Assembly: GCA_949987705.1 (NCBI GenBank)
Contig: OX465286.1
Location: forward strand, 18,427,676 to 18,491,675
Reading direction: 5' to 3'
Source of the DNA: Thereva unica
Taxonomy: Eukaryota; Arthropoda; Insecta; Diptera; Therevidae
Length of the DNA stretch: 64,000 bases
The notes beneath the pieces were generated by a model. It made no database searches. It was not told where the DNA came from and was given only the letters and a program-made list of their open reading frames with translations. The position numbers and the translations under genes are program-made. How positions within the stretch are numbered: the stretch's first letter is position 1; every line of letters starts with the position of its first letter. Below, in pieces: positions 1 to 10,433 of this stretch.

Positions 1-1184
1 CCTAACAATTTCCCATCCGAAAAAGGGCCACTCCAGAATTTTCCGAAAACCGGAAAATTTTCAAAGGGGTACACGTGGGGATATTTTTGGTCGATTTCAC
101 GAAACTAATGGGATCTTAATGAATGGGGTATCGTTGGAAAGGGCTCGCTCCCCCGAGTTCAGCGCACTTGATTTGGTCCAGAAATTCCAAGGGGTTCGGG
201 AGTTATCCCCTCTTTTGTGATTTTCCCAAGGGGGGCTCAGCCCGGGGTGGGATCGAATTCACAGCGTCCCTGGGAGGTCCCTAACAATTTCCCATCCAAA
301 AAAGGGCCACTCCAGAATTTTCCCAAAACCGGAAAATTTTCAAAGGGGTATACCCCTTGGGATATATTTGGTCGATTTCAGGAAAGTGCTGGGATCTTAA
401 TGAATGGGGTATCGTTGGAAAGGGCTCGCTCCCCCGAGTTCAGCGCACTTGATTTGGTCCAGAAATTCCAAGGGGTTCGGGAGTTATCCCCTCTTTTGTG
501 ATTTCCCCAAGGGGGGCTGCAGAATGCCCATTATCTCGGGAAATACTGGTCAGCCCTGGGTGGGATTGAATTCACAGACTCCCTGGGAGGTCCCTAACAA
601 TTTCCCATCCGAAAAAGGGCCACTCCAGAATTTTCCGAAAACCGGAAAATTTTCAAAGGGGTACCCGTGGGGATATTTTTGGTCGATTTCACGAAACTAA
701 TGGGATCTTAATGAATGGGGTATCGTTGGAAAGGGCTCGCTCCCCCGAGTTCAGCGCACTTGATTTGGTCCAGAAATTCCAAGGGGTTCGGGAGTTATCC
801 CCTCTTTTGTGATTTTCCCAAGGGGGGCTCAGCCCGGGGTGGGATTGAATTCACAGCGTCCCTGGGAGGTCCCTAACAATTTCCCATCCAAAAAAGGGCC
901 ACTCCAGAATTTTCCCAAAACCGGAAAATTTTCAAAGGGGTATACCCCTTGGGATATATTTGGTCGATTTCAGGAAAGTGCTGGGATCTTAATGAATGGG
1001 GTATCGTTGGAAAGGGCTCGCTCCCCCGAGTTCAGCGCACTTGATTTGGTCCAGAAATTCCAAGGGGTTCGGGAGTTATCCCCTCTTTTGTGATTTCCCC
1101 AAGGGGGGCTGCAGAATGCCCATTATCTCGGGAAATACTGGTCAGCCCTGGGTGGGATTGAATTCACAGACTCCCTGGGAGGTC
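1..1184. repeat. Higher-order satellite dimer, two copies of a 592-bp unit
   Basis: The window start (CCTAACAATTTCCC) recurs at 593 and again at 1185, exactly 592 bp apart. Each 592-bp unit is one short monomer (~283 bp) plus one full monomer (~309 bp). The two copies look almost identical; differences seen are at 71 versus 663 and at 248 versus 840. From 1185 rightward only full monomers are seen. This suggests a recent local duplication of a dimer at the array edge. Confidence 0.85.
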
Positions 1185-3360
1185 CCTAACAATTTCCCAT
1201 CCAAAAAAGGGCCACTCCAGAATTTTCCCAAAACCGGAAAATTTTCAAAGGGGTACCCCTGGGGATATTTTTGGTCGATTTCACGAAAGTGCTGGGATCT
1301 TAATGAATGGGGTATCGTTGGAAAGGGCTCGCTCCCCCGAGTTCAGCGCACTTGATTTGGTCCAGAAATTCCAAGGGGTTCGCGAGTTATCCCCTCTTTT
1401 GGGAATTCCTCAAGGGGGGCTGCAGAATGCCCAATATCTCAGGAAATACTGGTCAGCCCGGGGTGCGATTGAATTCACAGCCTCCCTGGGAGGTCCCTAA
1501 CAATTTCCCATCCGAAAAAGGGCCACTCCAGAATTTTCCCAAAACCGGAAAATTTTCAAAGGGGTACCCGTGGGGATATTTTTGGTCGATTTCACGAACG
1601 TGATGGGATCTTAATGAATGGGGTATCGTTGGAAAGGGCTCGCTCTCCCGAGTTCAGCGCACTTGATTTGGTCCAGAAATTCCAAGGGGTTCGGGAGTTA
1701 CCCCCTCTTTTGGGAATTCCTCAAGGGGGGCTGCAGAATGCCCATTATCTCAGGAAATACTGGTCAGCCCGGGGTGCGATTGAATTCACAGCCTCCCTGG
1801 GAGGTCCCTAACAATTTCCCATCCGAAAAAGGGCCACTCCAGAATTTTCCCAAAACCGGAAAATTTTCAAAGGGGTACCCGTGGGGATATTTTTGGTCGA
1901 TTTCACGAACGTGATGGGATCTTAATGAATGGGGTATCGTTGGAAAGGGCTCGCTCCCCCGAGTTCAGCGCACTTGATTTGGTCCAGAAATTCCAAGGGG
2001 TTCGGGAGTTATCCCCTCTTTTGTGATTTCCCCAAGGGAGGCTGCAGAATGCCCATTATCTCGGGAAATACTGGTCAGCCCGGGGTGGGATTGAATTCAC
2101 AGCCCCCCTGGGAGGTCCCTAACAATTTCCCATCCAAAAAAGGGCCACTCCAGAATTTTCCCAAAACCGGAAAATTTTCAAAGGGGTATACCCCTTGGGA
2201 TATATTTGGTCGATTTCAGGAAAGTGCTGGGATCTTAATGAATGGGGTATCGTTGGAAAGGGCTCGCTCCCCCGAGTTCAGCGCACTTGATTTGGTCCAG
2301 AAATTCCAAGGGGTTCGGGAGTTATCCCCTCTTTTGTGATTTCCCCAAGGGGGGCTGCAGAATGCCCATTATCTTGGGAAATACTGGTCAGCCCTGGGTG
2401 GGATTGAATTCACAGACTCCCTGGGAGGTCCCTAACAATTTCCCATCCAAAAAAGGGCCACTCCAGAATTTTCCCAAAACCGGAAAATTTTCAAAGGGGT
2501 ACCCCTGGGGATATTTTTGGTCGATTTCACGAAAGTGCTGGGATCTTAATGAATGGGGTATCGTTGGAAAGGGCTCGCTCCCCCGAGTTCAGCGCACTTG
2601 ATTTGGTCCAGAAATTCCAAGGGGTTCGGGAGTTATCCCCTCTTTTGTGATTTCCCCAAGGGGGGCTGCAGAATGCCCATTATCTCGGGAAATACTGGTC
2701 AGCCCTGGGTGGGATTGAATTCACAGACTCCCTGGGAGGTCCCTAACAATTTCCCATCCAAAAAAGGGCCACTCCAGAATTTTCCCAAAACCGGAAAATT
2801 TTCAAAGGGGTACCCCTGGGGATATTTTTGGTTGATTTCACGAAAGTGACGGGATCTTAATGAATGGGGTATCGTTGGAAAGGGCTCGCACCCCCGAGTT
2901 CAGCGCACTTGATTTGGTCCAGAAATTCCAAGGGTTTCGGGAGTTATCCCCTCTTTTGTGATTTCCCCAAGGGAGGCTGCAGAATGCCCATTATCTCGGG
3001 AAATACTGGTCAGCCCGGGGTGGGATTGAATTCACAGCCTCCCTGGGAGGTCCCTAACAATTTCCCATCCAAAAAAGGGCCACTCCAGAATTTTCCCAAA
3101 ACCGGAAAATTTTCAAAGGGGAACCCCTGGGGATATTTTTGGTCGATTTCACGAAAGTGCTGGGATCTTAATGAATGGGGTATCGTTGGAAAGGGCTCGC
3201 TCCCCCGAGTTCAGCGCACTTGATTTGGTCCAGAAATTCCAAGGGGTTCGGGAGTTATCCCCTCTTTTGTGATTTCCCCAAGGGAGGCTGCAGAATGCCC
3301 ATTATCTCGGGAAATACTGGTCAGCCCGGGGTGGGATTGAATTCACAGCCTCCCTGGGAG
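1..3360. repeat. Tandem satellite array, ~311-bp monomer (left block)
   Basis: Head-to-tail copies of one unit. The landmark TGAATGGGGTATCGTTGGAA recurs at about 120, 404, 712, 996, 1307, 1618, 1929, 2242, 2553, 2864 and 3175, giving 311-313 bp spacing in the right part and alternating 283/309 bp in the left part. The short units lack about 28 bp around the CTGCAGAATGCCC segment. Copies differ by scattered substitutions only. Open frames run through many monomers, but the unit length is not a multiple of three and the same peptide reappears in shifted frames, so this is non-coding satellite. The LTR element at 3365 interrupts it and it resumes at 7334. Confidence 0.95.
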
Positions 3361-3409
3361 GTCCTGTAGGGGACTGTCTCGGGGATGGCGAAGAGCTCAT
3401 CAGGAGTCT

Positions 3410-3919
3410 TTGGAGCGCAGGTTACCCAGGGACATCCAGGTGGTGCTTGCCGCATCCGCTGACCAGTCCCTAGGGCAGCTGTCGAAACTGGCGGATACAG
3501 TGTGGGAGATCACTGCCCGTTCAGCCCCCGCTCAGGTGTCTGAGGTGAGAAGCTCGCCGTCCCTGGAGCGGGCCGTGCAGTCTCTCCAACGCGAGGTGCA
3601 GCAATTGCGAACACTTGTGTTGGGGAGAGGGCAAGGCCAGGGCCAGGAGTCGGCGAGAGGGTCTGCTGGTCCACGGCAATGGGGCCGATCACCGGTTCGT
3701 CAACCAAAGGCGCCATCAGCGGGGACCAGTAACTCCACCAAACAAGGGGCGATACCCAAACCTTCATCTGCACAAGCGCTACCGGGGACGCTCTGCTACT
3801 ACCACTACCGCTACGTCAGTGGGGCAGAGCGGTGCACCCCGCCGTGTGCCTTCAAGGGTCCTGGCTCTACAGCCAAGAAGGACCGAAAGATGAAGGGGGC
3901 CCATCATCCAAAAAATTAA
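3410..3919 (+). pseudogene. Gag C-terminal fragment of the CsRn1-type element
   Basis: About 169 codons open with no ATG start: the reading frame comes out of the deletion joint and its first listed codon is TTG. The first part has a heptad-like, coiled-coil-prone stretch around residues 50-70, followed by a Pro/Ser/Gln-rich linker. Near the C-terminus (codons at about 3794-3847) lies a C-x2-H-x9-C-x3-C zinc motif, the CHCC arrangement known from CsRn1-clade gag proteins and unlike the CCHC knuckle of most Gypsy elements. The capsid N-terminus is missing. Pol starts in an overlapping -1 frame, consistent with ribosomal frameshifting between gag and pol. It would not give a working capsid. Confidence 0.75.
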
Positions 3920-3924
3920 ATTGG

Positions 3925-6900
3925 CGGGGAGTCGCCACATCCGCGGGCGTCTCTCAGCAGAGACGCTCGTGCAGATTATATGTCCGCGACCAACTTAACC
4001 AGATCGACTTTTTAATCGATTCTGGCGCGGACATATCATTAGTTCCTAAACACACTTTTAGGGTACAAACAACATGCCCTAATTTACTTCTGCGGGCCGC
4101 AAATGGATCAACGATCCATACTTTTGGCACGAAGTTGTTGGAACTGAACCTAGGTCTTCGCCGACGGTTCATCCACAACTTCATAATAGCCAACACAAAT
4201 AAAGCTATACTCGGTGCGGACTTTCTAACAAAGTTCGAACTCATCCTCGACTTCAAAAAGCGAGAATTGGTTGACTCGCAAACCAGTCTTCGGACTGAGG
4301 TTTGCGCAACTGGTGGGTATATACTCGAGAGCTTTGAATGCCAACATCTTGGCAAATATAAAGCATTGTTAACGAAGTACGCTTCATTAACACAACCACC
4401 AAATTTTAACCTACCGGTTAAACACAATGTGCAACACCACATTGTTACTAATGGGCAATTACCTTTCGTTACCCCTCGTAGACTTCATCCTGAGAAGGTC
4501 AAGGTAGCGAAATTGGAGTTTGAACATATGGTTCAACTAGGGATTTGTCGACCATCGTCGTCTCCCGCAGCATCTCCACTTCATCTGGTCCCTAAACGGG
4601 ATACAAATGATTGGAGGCCATGCGGCGACTACCGTCGCCTTAATGCAGTCACAGTGCCGGATAGATATCCAATCCCGCACATTCACAATTTTCTGTGAAC
4701 CTTCACGGATGCACGATTTTTTCAAAGGTGGATTTGGTACGTGCGTATCATAACATCCCCATTGCACAAGAAGACGTGCATAAGACTGCCATAATAACAC
4801 CTTTTGGTCTGTTTGAGTTTACTCGCATGCCATTTGGGTTAAGAAATGCAGCCCAGTCATTTCAAAGATTTATGAATGAAGTCACAAGAGACTTAGACTT
4901 CGTTTATGTCTATCTAGACGATATACTTGTCGCTAGTAAATCCGAGGATGAGCATCTTACTCACCTCGAACTACTGTTTAAACGCCTTGATAACTTTGGT
5001 TTAACAATAAAGTTATCAAATGAATTTTTGGGGTCAGTGAGATCAACTTTTTGGGACATAGTATCGGCAAGGATGGAATCCTTCCATCACCCGAACGTGT
5101 CCAAGCAATTAATGACCTCACAACTCCAACAACAGTCAAACAAATACAAAAATTTATAGGAATGGTGAACTTTTATCACCGATTTATTCCTAAACTAGCA
5201 CAACTGCTAGTGCCGATTAATGAACACTTGAGAGAACTCCTCAATTGTCCATCAACAACAAAAAATAAGGAACAACTTCCTTGGCCCGCAGAATGTCAAC
5301 AAGCATTCCTCGACGTGAAAGCCGCAATGGCTGCAGCAGTAATGCTGATACATCCACTAGAGGATGCTAAATATAGCGTCACAACTGATGCTTCCGACTT
5401 TGCTATCGGAGCTGTGCTGGAACAATTTAACGGTCACAGATGGCAACCATTAGCTTTCTTTTCTAAGAAGCTATCATCTGCTGAACGAAATTATTCTGCA
5501 TTTGATCGCGAACTACTCGCAATCTTTGCAGCGATAAAACATTTTCGGTACTTTGTTGAAGGAAGAAATTTTGTGGTCTACACTGACCACAAACCTTTAA
5601 TACACGCCCTTCACACAAAAACCGAAAGATCTCCCCGCCAAACAAGACACCTGAGCCTAATTTCCCAGTTCACAACAGACATCAGACATGTCTCTGGGAA
5701 ACAAAACGTTGTCGCAGATTATTTATCTCGCTCATTAGCGGCCGACAACGTTGACACAATCACCTTCGATTTGCCACATCTGGCGAAGGCACAAGAAGGT
5801 GGCAACGAGTTACAACGACTCCAAGAGCATCCCAGTAGTAGCTCGGTAAAACTAATACTCACACCAATTCCTTTCACAACTCATGAAGTTTGGTGTGAGA
5901 TTAGCACGGGTACATTACGCCCATATATACCTTCATCATTAAGAAAATTAGCATTCAATGCTGAACATAGCTTGTCGCATCCAGGCATACGCGCCACAAG
6001 GCAAGCTATCACTAAGAAATATTTTTGGCCAGCGATCAACAAAGACTGTAACAACTGGTCTAGATCCTGTATAGGCTGCCAAAAATCTAAAGTTTCGAGA
6101 CACACCAAATCTCCACATGAAGCTTTTAATTTACCGAACAATAGATTCGAACATACACATATGGACATTGTTGGACCATTGCCCCCATCTCGAGGATATT
6201 CATATATCCTAACAATCGTAGACCGATTTACGAGATGGCCGGAGGCATATCCAATGCGAGACATCTCTACTACTACGGTGGCCAAACATTTTGTCACCGA
6301 GTATGTCCCTAGATTTGGCGCTCCACTTGAACTTACAACAGATCAAGGGTCGCAATTTGAATCAAAATTATTCAATGAAGTCACAAGACTTCTAGGTACA
6401 CATAGAATACGTACTACCGCCTACCATCCGCAAGCAAATGGGATGGTTGAGCGGTTCCATAGACAACTAAAAGCGGCCTTAATGGCAAGGGACAACACTA
6501 CTCATTGGAGTGAAGATTTGCCCTTTGTCTTATTAGGTATTCGCTCGGCAATTAAAACCGATTTGCAATGCTCATCAGCAGAGCTTGTCTATGGACAGAA
6601 TCTGAGACTACCCAATTCAATTTCCATCCCAACGGATGAGAACCCGATAGAGCACTCAGAATTCCTAACACGTCTTCGCACACACATGAAGGGTCTGTGG
6701 GCAACACAGCCCCGACAGTCAGTTCAAAATGATGTGTACGTGCCGAACGCATTAGAGAACGCGGAGTATGCTTTCATACCTACCGATCGCGTCCGACGGC
6801 CCTTTGAAACACCATACGACGGGCCATTCAAAGTAATCAAAAGATTACGTAAACATTTTGTCGTCAACATAAATGACACAAATAAGTCGATAACTATCGA

Positions 6901-6973
6901 TCGACTGAAACCTGCTTTTGAGTGTGACCGAGACGTTGAAGCAGCATCAATTCGCTCAGTACACTTCATGTAA
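3925..6973 (+). pseudogene. Pol of the CsRn1-type element (protease, RT, RNase H, integrase), two frameshifts
   Basis: Open frames in relay give the whole Ty3/Gypsy pol order. Aspartic protease [12 protein letters not shown] lies near 4010-4050. RT begins near 4480 and has the YLDD catalytic box near 4911-4922. RNase H follows with TTDASDFAIG near 5390 and TDHKPL near 5585. The integrase HHCC zinc domain is near 5967-6085, and the catalytic core has D near 6163 (HMDIVGP), D near 6338 (TDQGSQF) and E near 6449 (MVERFHRQ). The frame slips once by one base in a T run near 4688 and again near 5015-5035, both inside RT, so no full polyprotein can be made. The integrase part is uninterrupted to the stop, 21 bp before the 3' LTR. 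No envelope gene follows. Confidence 0.9.
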
Positions 6974-6994
6974 CGCTACGCTGGGAGGGGAGTA

Positions 6995-7333
6995 TGTAGG
7001 GACATCGTCCTACTACTTCCGGTCTTACTTAGCTAAGGAGATATGTTTCGAAAAACATAATCGACTGAGGCTAAGTAATAAAAAATAATAAAATTTTAAC
7101 TAGTTGTCAGTTGAAGCTGAAAATAAAAGTTACAGGAGAAAATAAATGCATCTCGTTTTTAAATCAAAAATAAAATATTAAAAGAGTCCAGGATCCATAT
7201 AATAGCTTAATTTGATAAGTAAATGTATAAATAAAAACTTGTTAAAAGTGTTAACGAATAAAGATTAAAAAGTTAATAATTTGTGGATAACTTTTAAATA
7301 AAATAAAACTCTTGTTGGGGACGAAGCCCAACA
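6995..7333 (+). repeat. 3' LTR of the CsRn1-type element
   Basis: It starts TGTAGGGACATCG and ends CCCAACA. It is preceded by a purine-rich tract (GGGAGGGGAG, 6983-6992) that fits a polypurine tract, and followed directly by GTCC and satellite. The interior is A-rich with several AATAAA-type signals. The only visible remnant of the 5' LTR is TGTAGGG at 3365-3371, so LTR divergence cannot be used for dating. Confidence 0.85.
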
Positions 7334-7337
7334 GTCC

Positions 7338-8502
7338 CTAACAATTTCTCATCCAAAAAAGGGCCACTCCAGAATTTTCCCAAAACCGGAAAATTTTCAA
7401 AGGGGACCCCTGGGGATATTTTTGGTCGATTTCACGAAAGTGCTGGGATCTTAATGAATGGGGTGTCGTTGGAAAGGGCTCGCTCCCCGAGTTCAGCGCA
7501 CTTGATTTGGTCCAGAAATTCCAAGGGGTTCGGGAGTTATCCCCTGTTTTGTGATTTCCCCAAGGGGGGCTGCAGAATGCCCATTATCTCGGGAAATACT
7601 GGTCAGCCCGGGGTGGGATTGAATTCACAGCCTCCCTGGGAGGTCCCTAACAATTTCCCATCCAAAAAAGGGCCACTCCAGAATTTTCCCAAAACCGGAA
7701 ATTTTCAAAGGGGTACCCCTTGGGATATTTTTGGTCGATTTCACGAAAGTGCTGGGATCTTAATGAATGGGGTATCGTTGGAAAGGGCTCGCTCCCCCGA
7801 GTTCAGCGCACTTGATTTGGTCCAGAAATTCCAAGGGGTTCGGGAGATATCCCCTCTTTTGTGATTTCCCCAAGGGAGGCTGCAGAATGCCCATTATCTC
7901 GGGAAATACTGGTCAGCCCGGGGTGGGATTGAATTCACAGCCTCCCTGGGAGGTCCCTAACAATTTCCCATCCAAAAAAGGGCCACTCCAGAATTTTCCC
8001 AAAACCGGAAAATTTTCAAAGGGGTACCCCTTGTGATATTTTTGGTCGATTTCACGAAAGTGCTGGGATCTTAATGAATGGGGTATCGTTGGAAAGGGCT
8101 CGCTCCCCCGAGTTCAGCGCACTTGATTTGGTCCAGAAATTCCAAGGGGTTCGGGAGATATCCCCTCTTTTGTGATTTCCCCAAGGGAGGCTGCAGAATG
8201 CCCATTATCTCGGGAAATACTGGTCAGCCCGGGGTGGGATTGAATTCACAGCCTCCCTGGGAGGTCCCTAACAATTTCCCATCCAAAAAAGGGCCACTCC
8301 AGAATTTTCCCAAAACCGGAAATTTTCAAAGGGGTACCCCTTGTGATATTTTTGGTCGATTTCACGAAAGTGCTGGGATCTTAATGAATGGGGTATCGTT
8401 GGAAAGGGCTCGCTCCCCCGAGTTCAGCGCACTTGATTTGGTCCAGAAATTCCAAGGGGTCCGGGAGTTATCCCCTCTTTTGTGATTTCCCCAAGGGGGG
8501 CT
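7338..8502. repeat. Satellite array, right block
   Basis: The 311-bp monomers continue after the LTR element; landmarks lie at about 7452, 7765, 8076 and 8387. The last monomer stops within CCCCAAGGGGGGC at 8502 and meets a run of T, which is the poly-A tail of a minus-strand LINE. The satellite is not seen again farther right in the window. Confidence 0.93.
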
Positions 8503-8847
8503 TTTTTTTTCCTGTGTGAGGTATTAGGTCCAAAGGTACTGCGACCATTAAGTTGGCCTATTGTACTACAACCCCTACACCTGATATTTGTAGGCCAGAC
8601 CGCCTGAACAAGTTCAGCAGTCTGCCTAGTGGTTTGTCGCTTAGACTTGAGTGTTCGAGCAGGGACTTCTCGAACAGAGAGACCCTGCTCCTTGCTATTG
8701 CAGGGCAGTCACAGAGAACATGAAGGGCAGACTCATCCTCTTCTAGGCAAAGCCTACATGTAGGGTCCTCCGCCCTTCCTATCTTCCATAAGTGGTAATT
8801 TAGGGCACAGTGTCCGGTAATTAAGCCAACAAGTGTCCTAACATCAC
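8503..8847 (-). mobile_element. 3' end of LINE-1A (minus strand): ORF2 C-terminus, short UTR, poly-A
   Basis: Read on the minus strand, the ORF2 C-terminus continues from the part at 16243 (see that entry). It has a cysteine-rich stretch (CRLCLEEDESALHVLCDC) and ends near 8570. A short 3' UTR then ends in a run of A (T on plus, 8503-8511) against the satellite. This is the usual 3' end of an RNase H-bearing I/R1/LOA-type LINE. It was cut off from its body by the BEL insertion at 8848. Confidence 0.85.
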
Positions 8848-10307
8848 TGTTTTGACCTGCAAAACAAAATACTTGTTAAAAAATGAATTAAAAAATAAAT
8901 GAAAGAAAGTTACCTGTTTTTAACCAGTTCTACCAGCAGGCTCCTTAAATTAAAAGAAATGCCTAAAAATACAAAATTAATAATAAAAAACACAAAACAT
9001 ACTTACCTCCGATATTCAAAATAAATAAAAACAAAAAAATGTCAATTTGACTACTGTCAAAAATTGACAGCGTGTAAACGCAGTATAAACACGATCCACA
9101 AAAATGGAATGTGGAAAACGGCATGAATAATTTGCAGAAAACTGCAAGAAAAATTCTCCCACCCAGCGCCACCATCCAGCACCAGGAAGAAGATGCTGGA
9201 TAAAGCTATCGAGTTTGGGTCAGAATTTTTAATCTTCTTTGGACTTTACGCCGAGAAGGTTAGCTGGCGATATTTAGGATTTTCTCCGAATATCGTTTGT
9301 TAGGGAATTTAGATAGTTGGTTGGTTTTTCGCCGCTGACTTTTGTGTTAGTTTAGCCACATAATTGTTGTTAGTTTTTCAGGTGACGGTTTAAATTTATT
9401 AATTCTACGAGATAGAGAATTTCAGTGGAAATTATAGGAAATAATTTCTTTTACGAAACTGGGATTCAAATAAGTTCAATAGAAATTATATTGGATAAAT
9501 TCTTTTACGAAATTGAACTTATTTAGATAAATTTTTAGAATCTCAATTGAAATTATACGAGATAATTTCTTCTACGATATTGAGATTCGAACAAATTCAA
9601 TTGAAATTATATGGGATAATTTCTTCTACGGAATTGAATTTGTTTTGAGTATATTGTATATAGACGTCACACACGGCCACAGATAGAGTTTCAAGTAGAT
9701 TTTTACTCGCGGTAATTTCTTTTACAACATTGAAACTCAGGCAAGGTCAATAGAAATTATATGAGATAATTTCTACTACGAAATTGACCTTATAGTAGCT
9801 GAAAAACTTACGTGCTAGTTGAAAGTCAATTAAGATTCAATCAAAGTTCGCCCAGGGTAGATTGAATTAATTGGCAGATTGATTACGTTGGATATTACCC
9901 CGCGTTAATCACGAGGTTTCATTTGGGACATATAACGTCTTCGCAAATAAACCAGCACGAGCAACAAGGCTAAACAATAAATACTGAGGAGACCAAGGCC
10001 GAAAAGGATTTAGAAGGAAGTCCACCTGAGAATCCACAAGGCGACTGGAGAACAACAGGGGAAAGGAAAATAGGTTTAAGAATATTTGGAGTAAAGAAAT
10101 TAAATAAAGATTGACATATAAAAATAAGTTAAAGTTAATTAGATTTTGTAAGATTTAGGAGAGAATATATTTGTATTAAACGAACCAAGCCTCTTTTATT
10201 TAGAGCAGCCGGCACCTATCCTATACGTCATCTATTTTTTAATTATTACGACGATCACCTCCTAATACCTGGTCTTTGATCGGCATTAGGAAAGTGACGC
10301 CGTAACA
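8848..10307 (+). repeat. 5' LTR of the BEL/Pao element
   Basis: It starts TGTTTTGACCTGCAAAAC and ends GACGCCGTAACA. It is 1460 bp, long for the group, and its middle (9417-9875) is a series of hairpins described separately. AATAAA at 10103-10108 is a plausible polyadenylation signal. A possible TATA-like stretch (CAGTATAAACACG, near 9080) is weak evidence for a promoter. Confidence 0.95.
9417..9875 (+). repeat. Array of six to seven hairpins in the BEL 5' LTR
   Basis: Consecutive inverted repeats lie at 9417-9467, 9468-9524, 9538-9588, 9592-9642, 9686-9738 and 9743-9791. Most share an inner stem close to GAAATTAT...ATAATTTC, while each has its own outer arms of 9-13 bp. Examples are AAATAAGTTCAAT/ATTGAACTTATTT, GAATCTCAAT/ATTGAGATTC, CAAATTCAATT/AATTGAATTTG, GAGTTTCAA/TTGAAACTC and AAGGTCAAT/ATTGACCTT. 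The first needs two G-U pairs. A seventh, imperfect and without the common core, lies at 9825-9875. The function is unknown; packaging, dimerisation or an RNA export role are guesses. Confidence 0.85.
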
Positions 10308-10308
10308 T

Positions 10309-10326
10309 TGGTCCTTCGAGCCGGAT
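10309..10326 (+). promoter_or_regulatory. Primer binding site, tRNA-Tyr type
   Basis: One base after the 5' LTR, TGGTCCTTCGAGCCGGA is complementary to the 3' end of animal tRNA-Tyr including CCA, as I recall that tRNA (acceptor ...CGGCTCGAAGGA-CCA). It would prime minus-strand DNA synthesis. Confidence 0.75.
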
Positions 10327-10433
10327 AGGCTGCAGTCATACAAATATAGTTTTTCTGAGATCTTATTAGTTGTTAGATATAGTACAGACTCCAAATATTC
10401 TTTTAACTTAAAATAACGATAGCGCGAGGCAAT

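Larger units (their letters stand above)
3365..7333 (+). mobile_element. CsRn1-type Ty3/Gypsy LTR retrotransposon, 5' LTR deleted, inserted in the satellite
   Basis: A TG...CA bounded element sits inside a satellite monomer and is flanked by the 4-bp duplication GTCC (3361-3364 and 7334-7337), as usual for Ty3/Gypsy integration. Both satellite halves join correctly when the element and one GTCC are removed. The right end is a 339-bp LTR. At the left only the first 7 bases of the LTR (TGTAGGG) remain and then gag-like sequence follows, so most of the 5' LTR, the primer site and the start of gag are gone. The CHCC gag zinc motif and the pol order protease-RT-RNase H-integrase place it in the CsRn1/Kabuki group. 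Two frameshifts in pol make it a dead copy. Confidence 0.9.

Noticed and set aside
217..3369. Many ORFs of 65-136 codons on the plus strand with recurring peptides
   Set aside because: They are translations of the same satellite monomer in different frames; the unit length is not a multiple of three and there is no gene structure.
8963..9175. Minus-strand ORF of 70 codons, repeated at 14898-15110
   Set aside because: It lies in the BEL LTRs, so the duplicate is just the second LTR; it overlaps no recognised domain.
9417..9791. Regularly spaced repeats that look a little like a CRISPR array
   Set aside because: The repeats are self-complementary hairpins in the LTR of a eukaryotic retroelement, with spacers that pair with each other; no cas genes.
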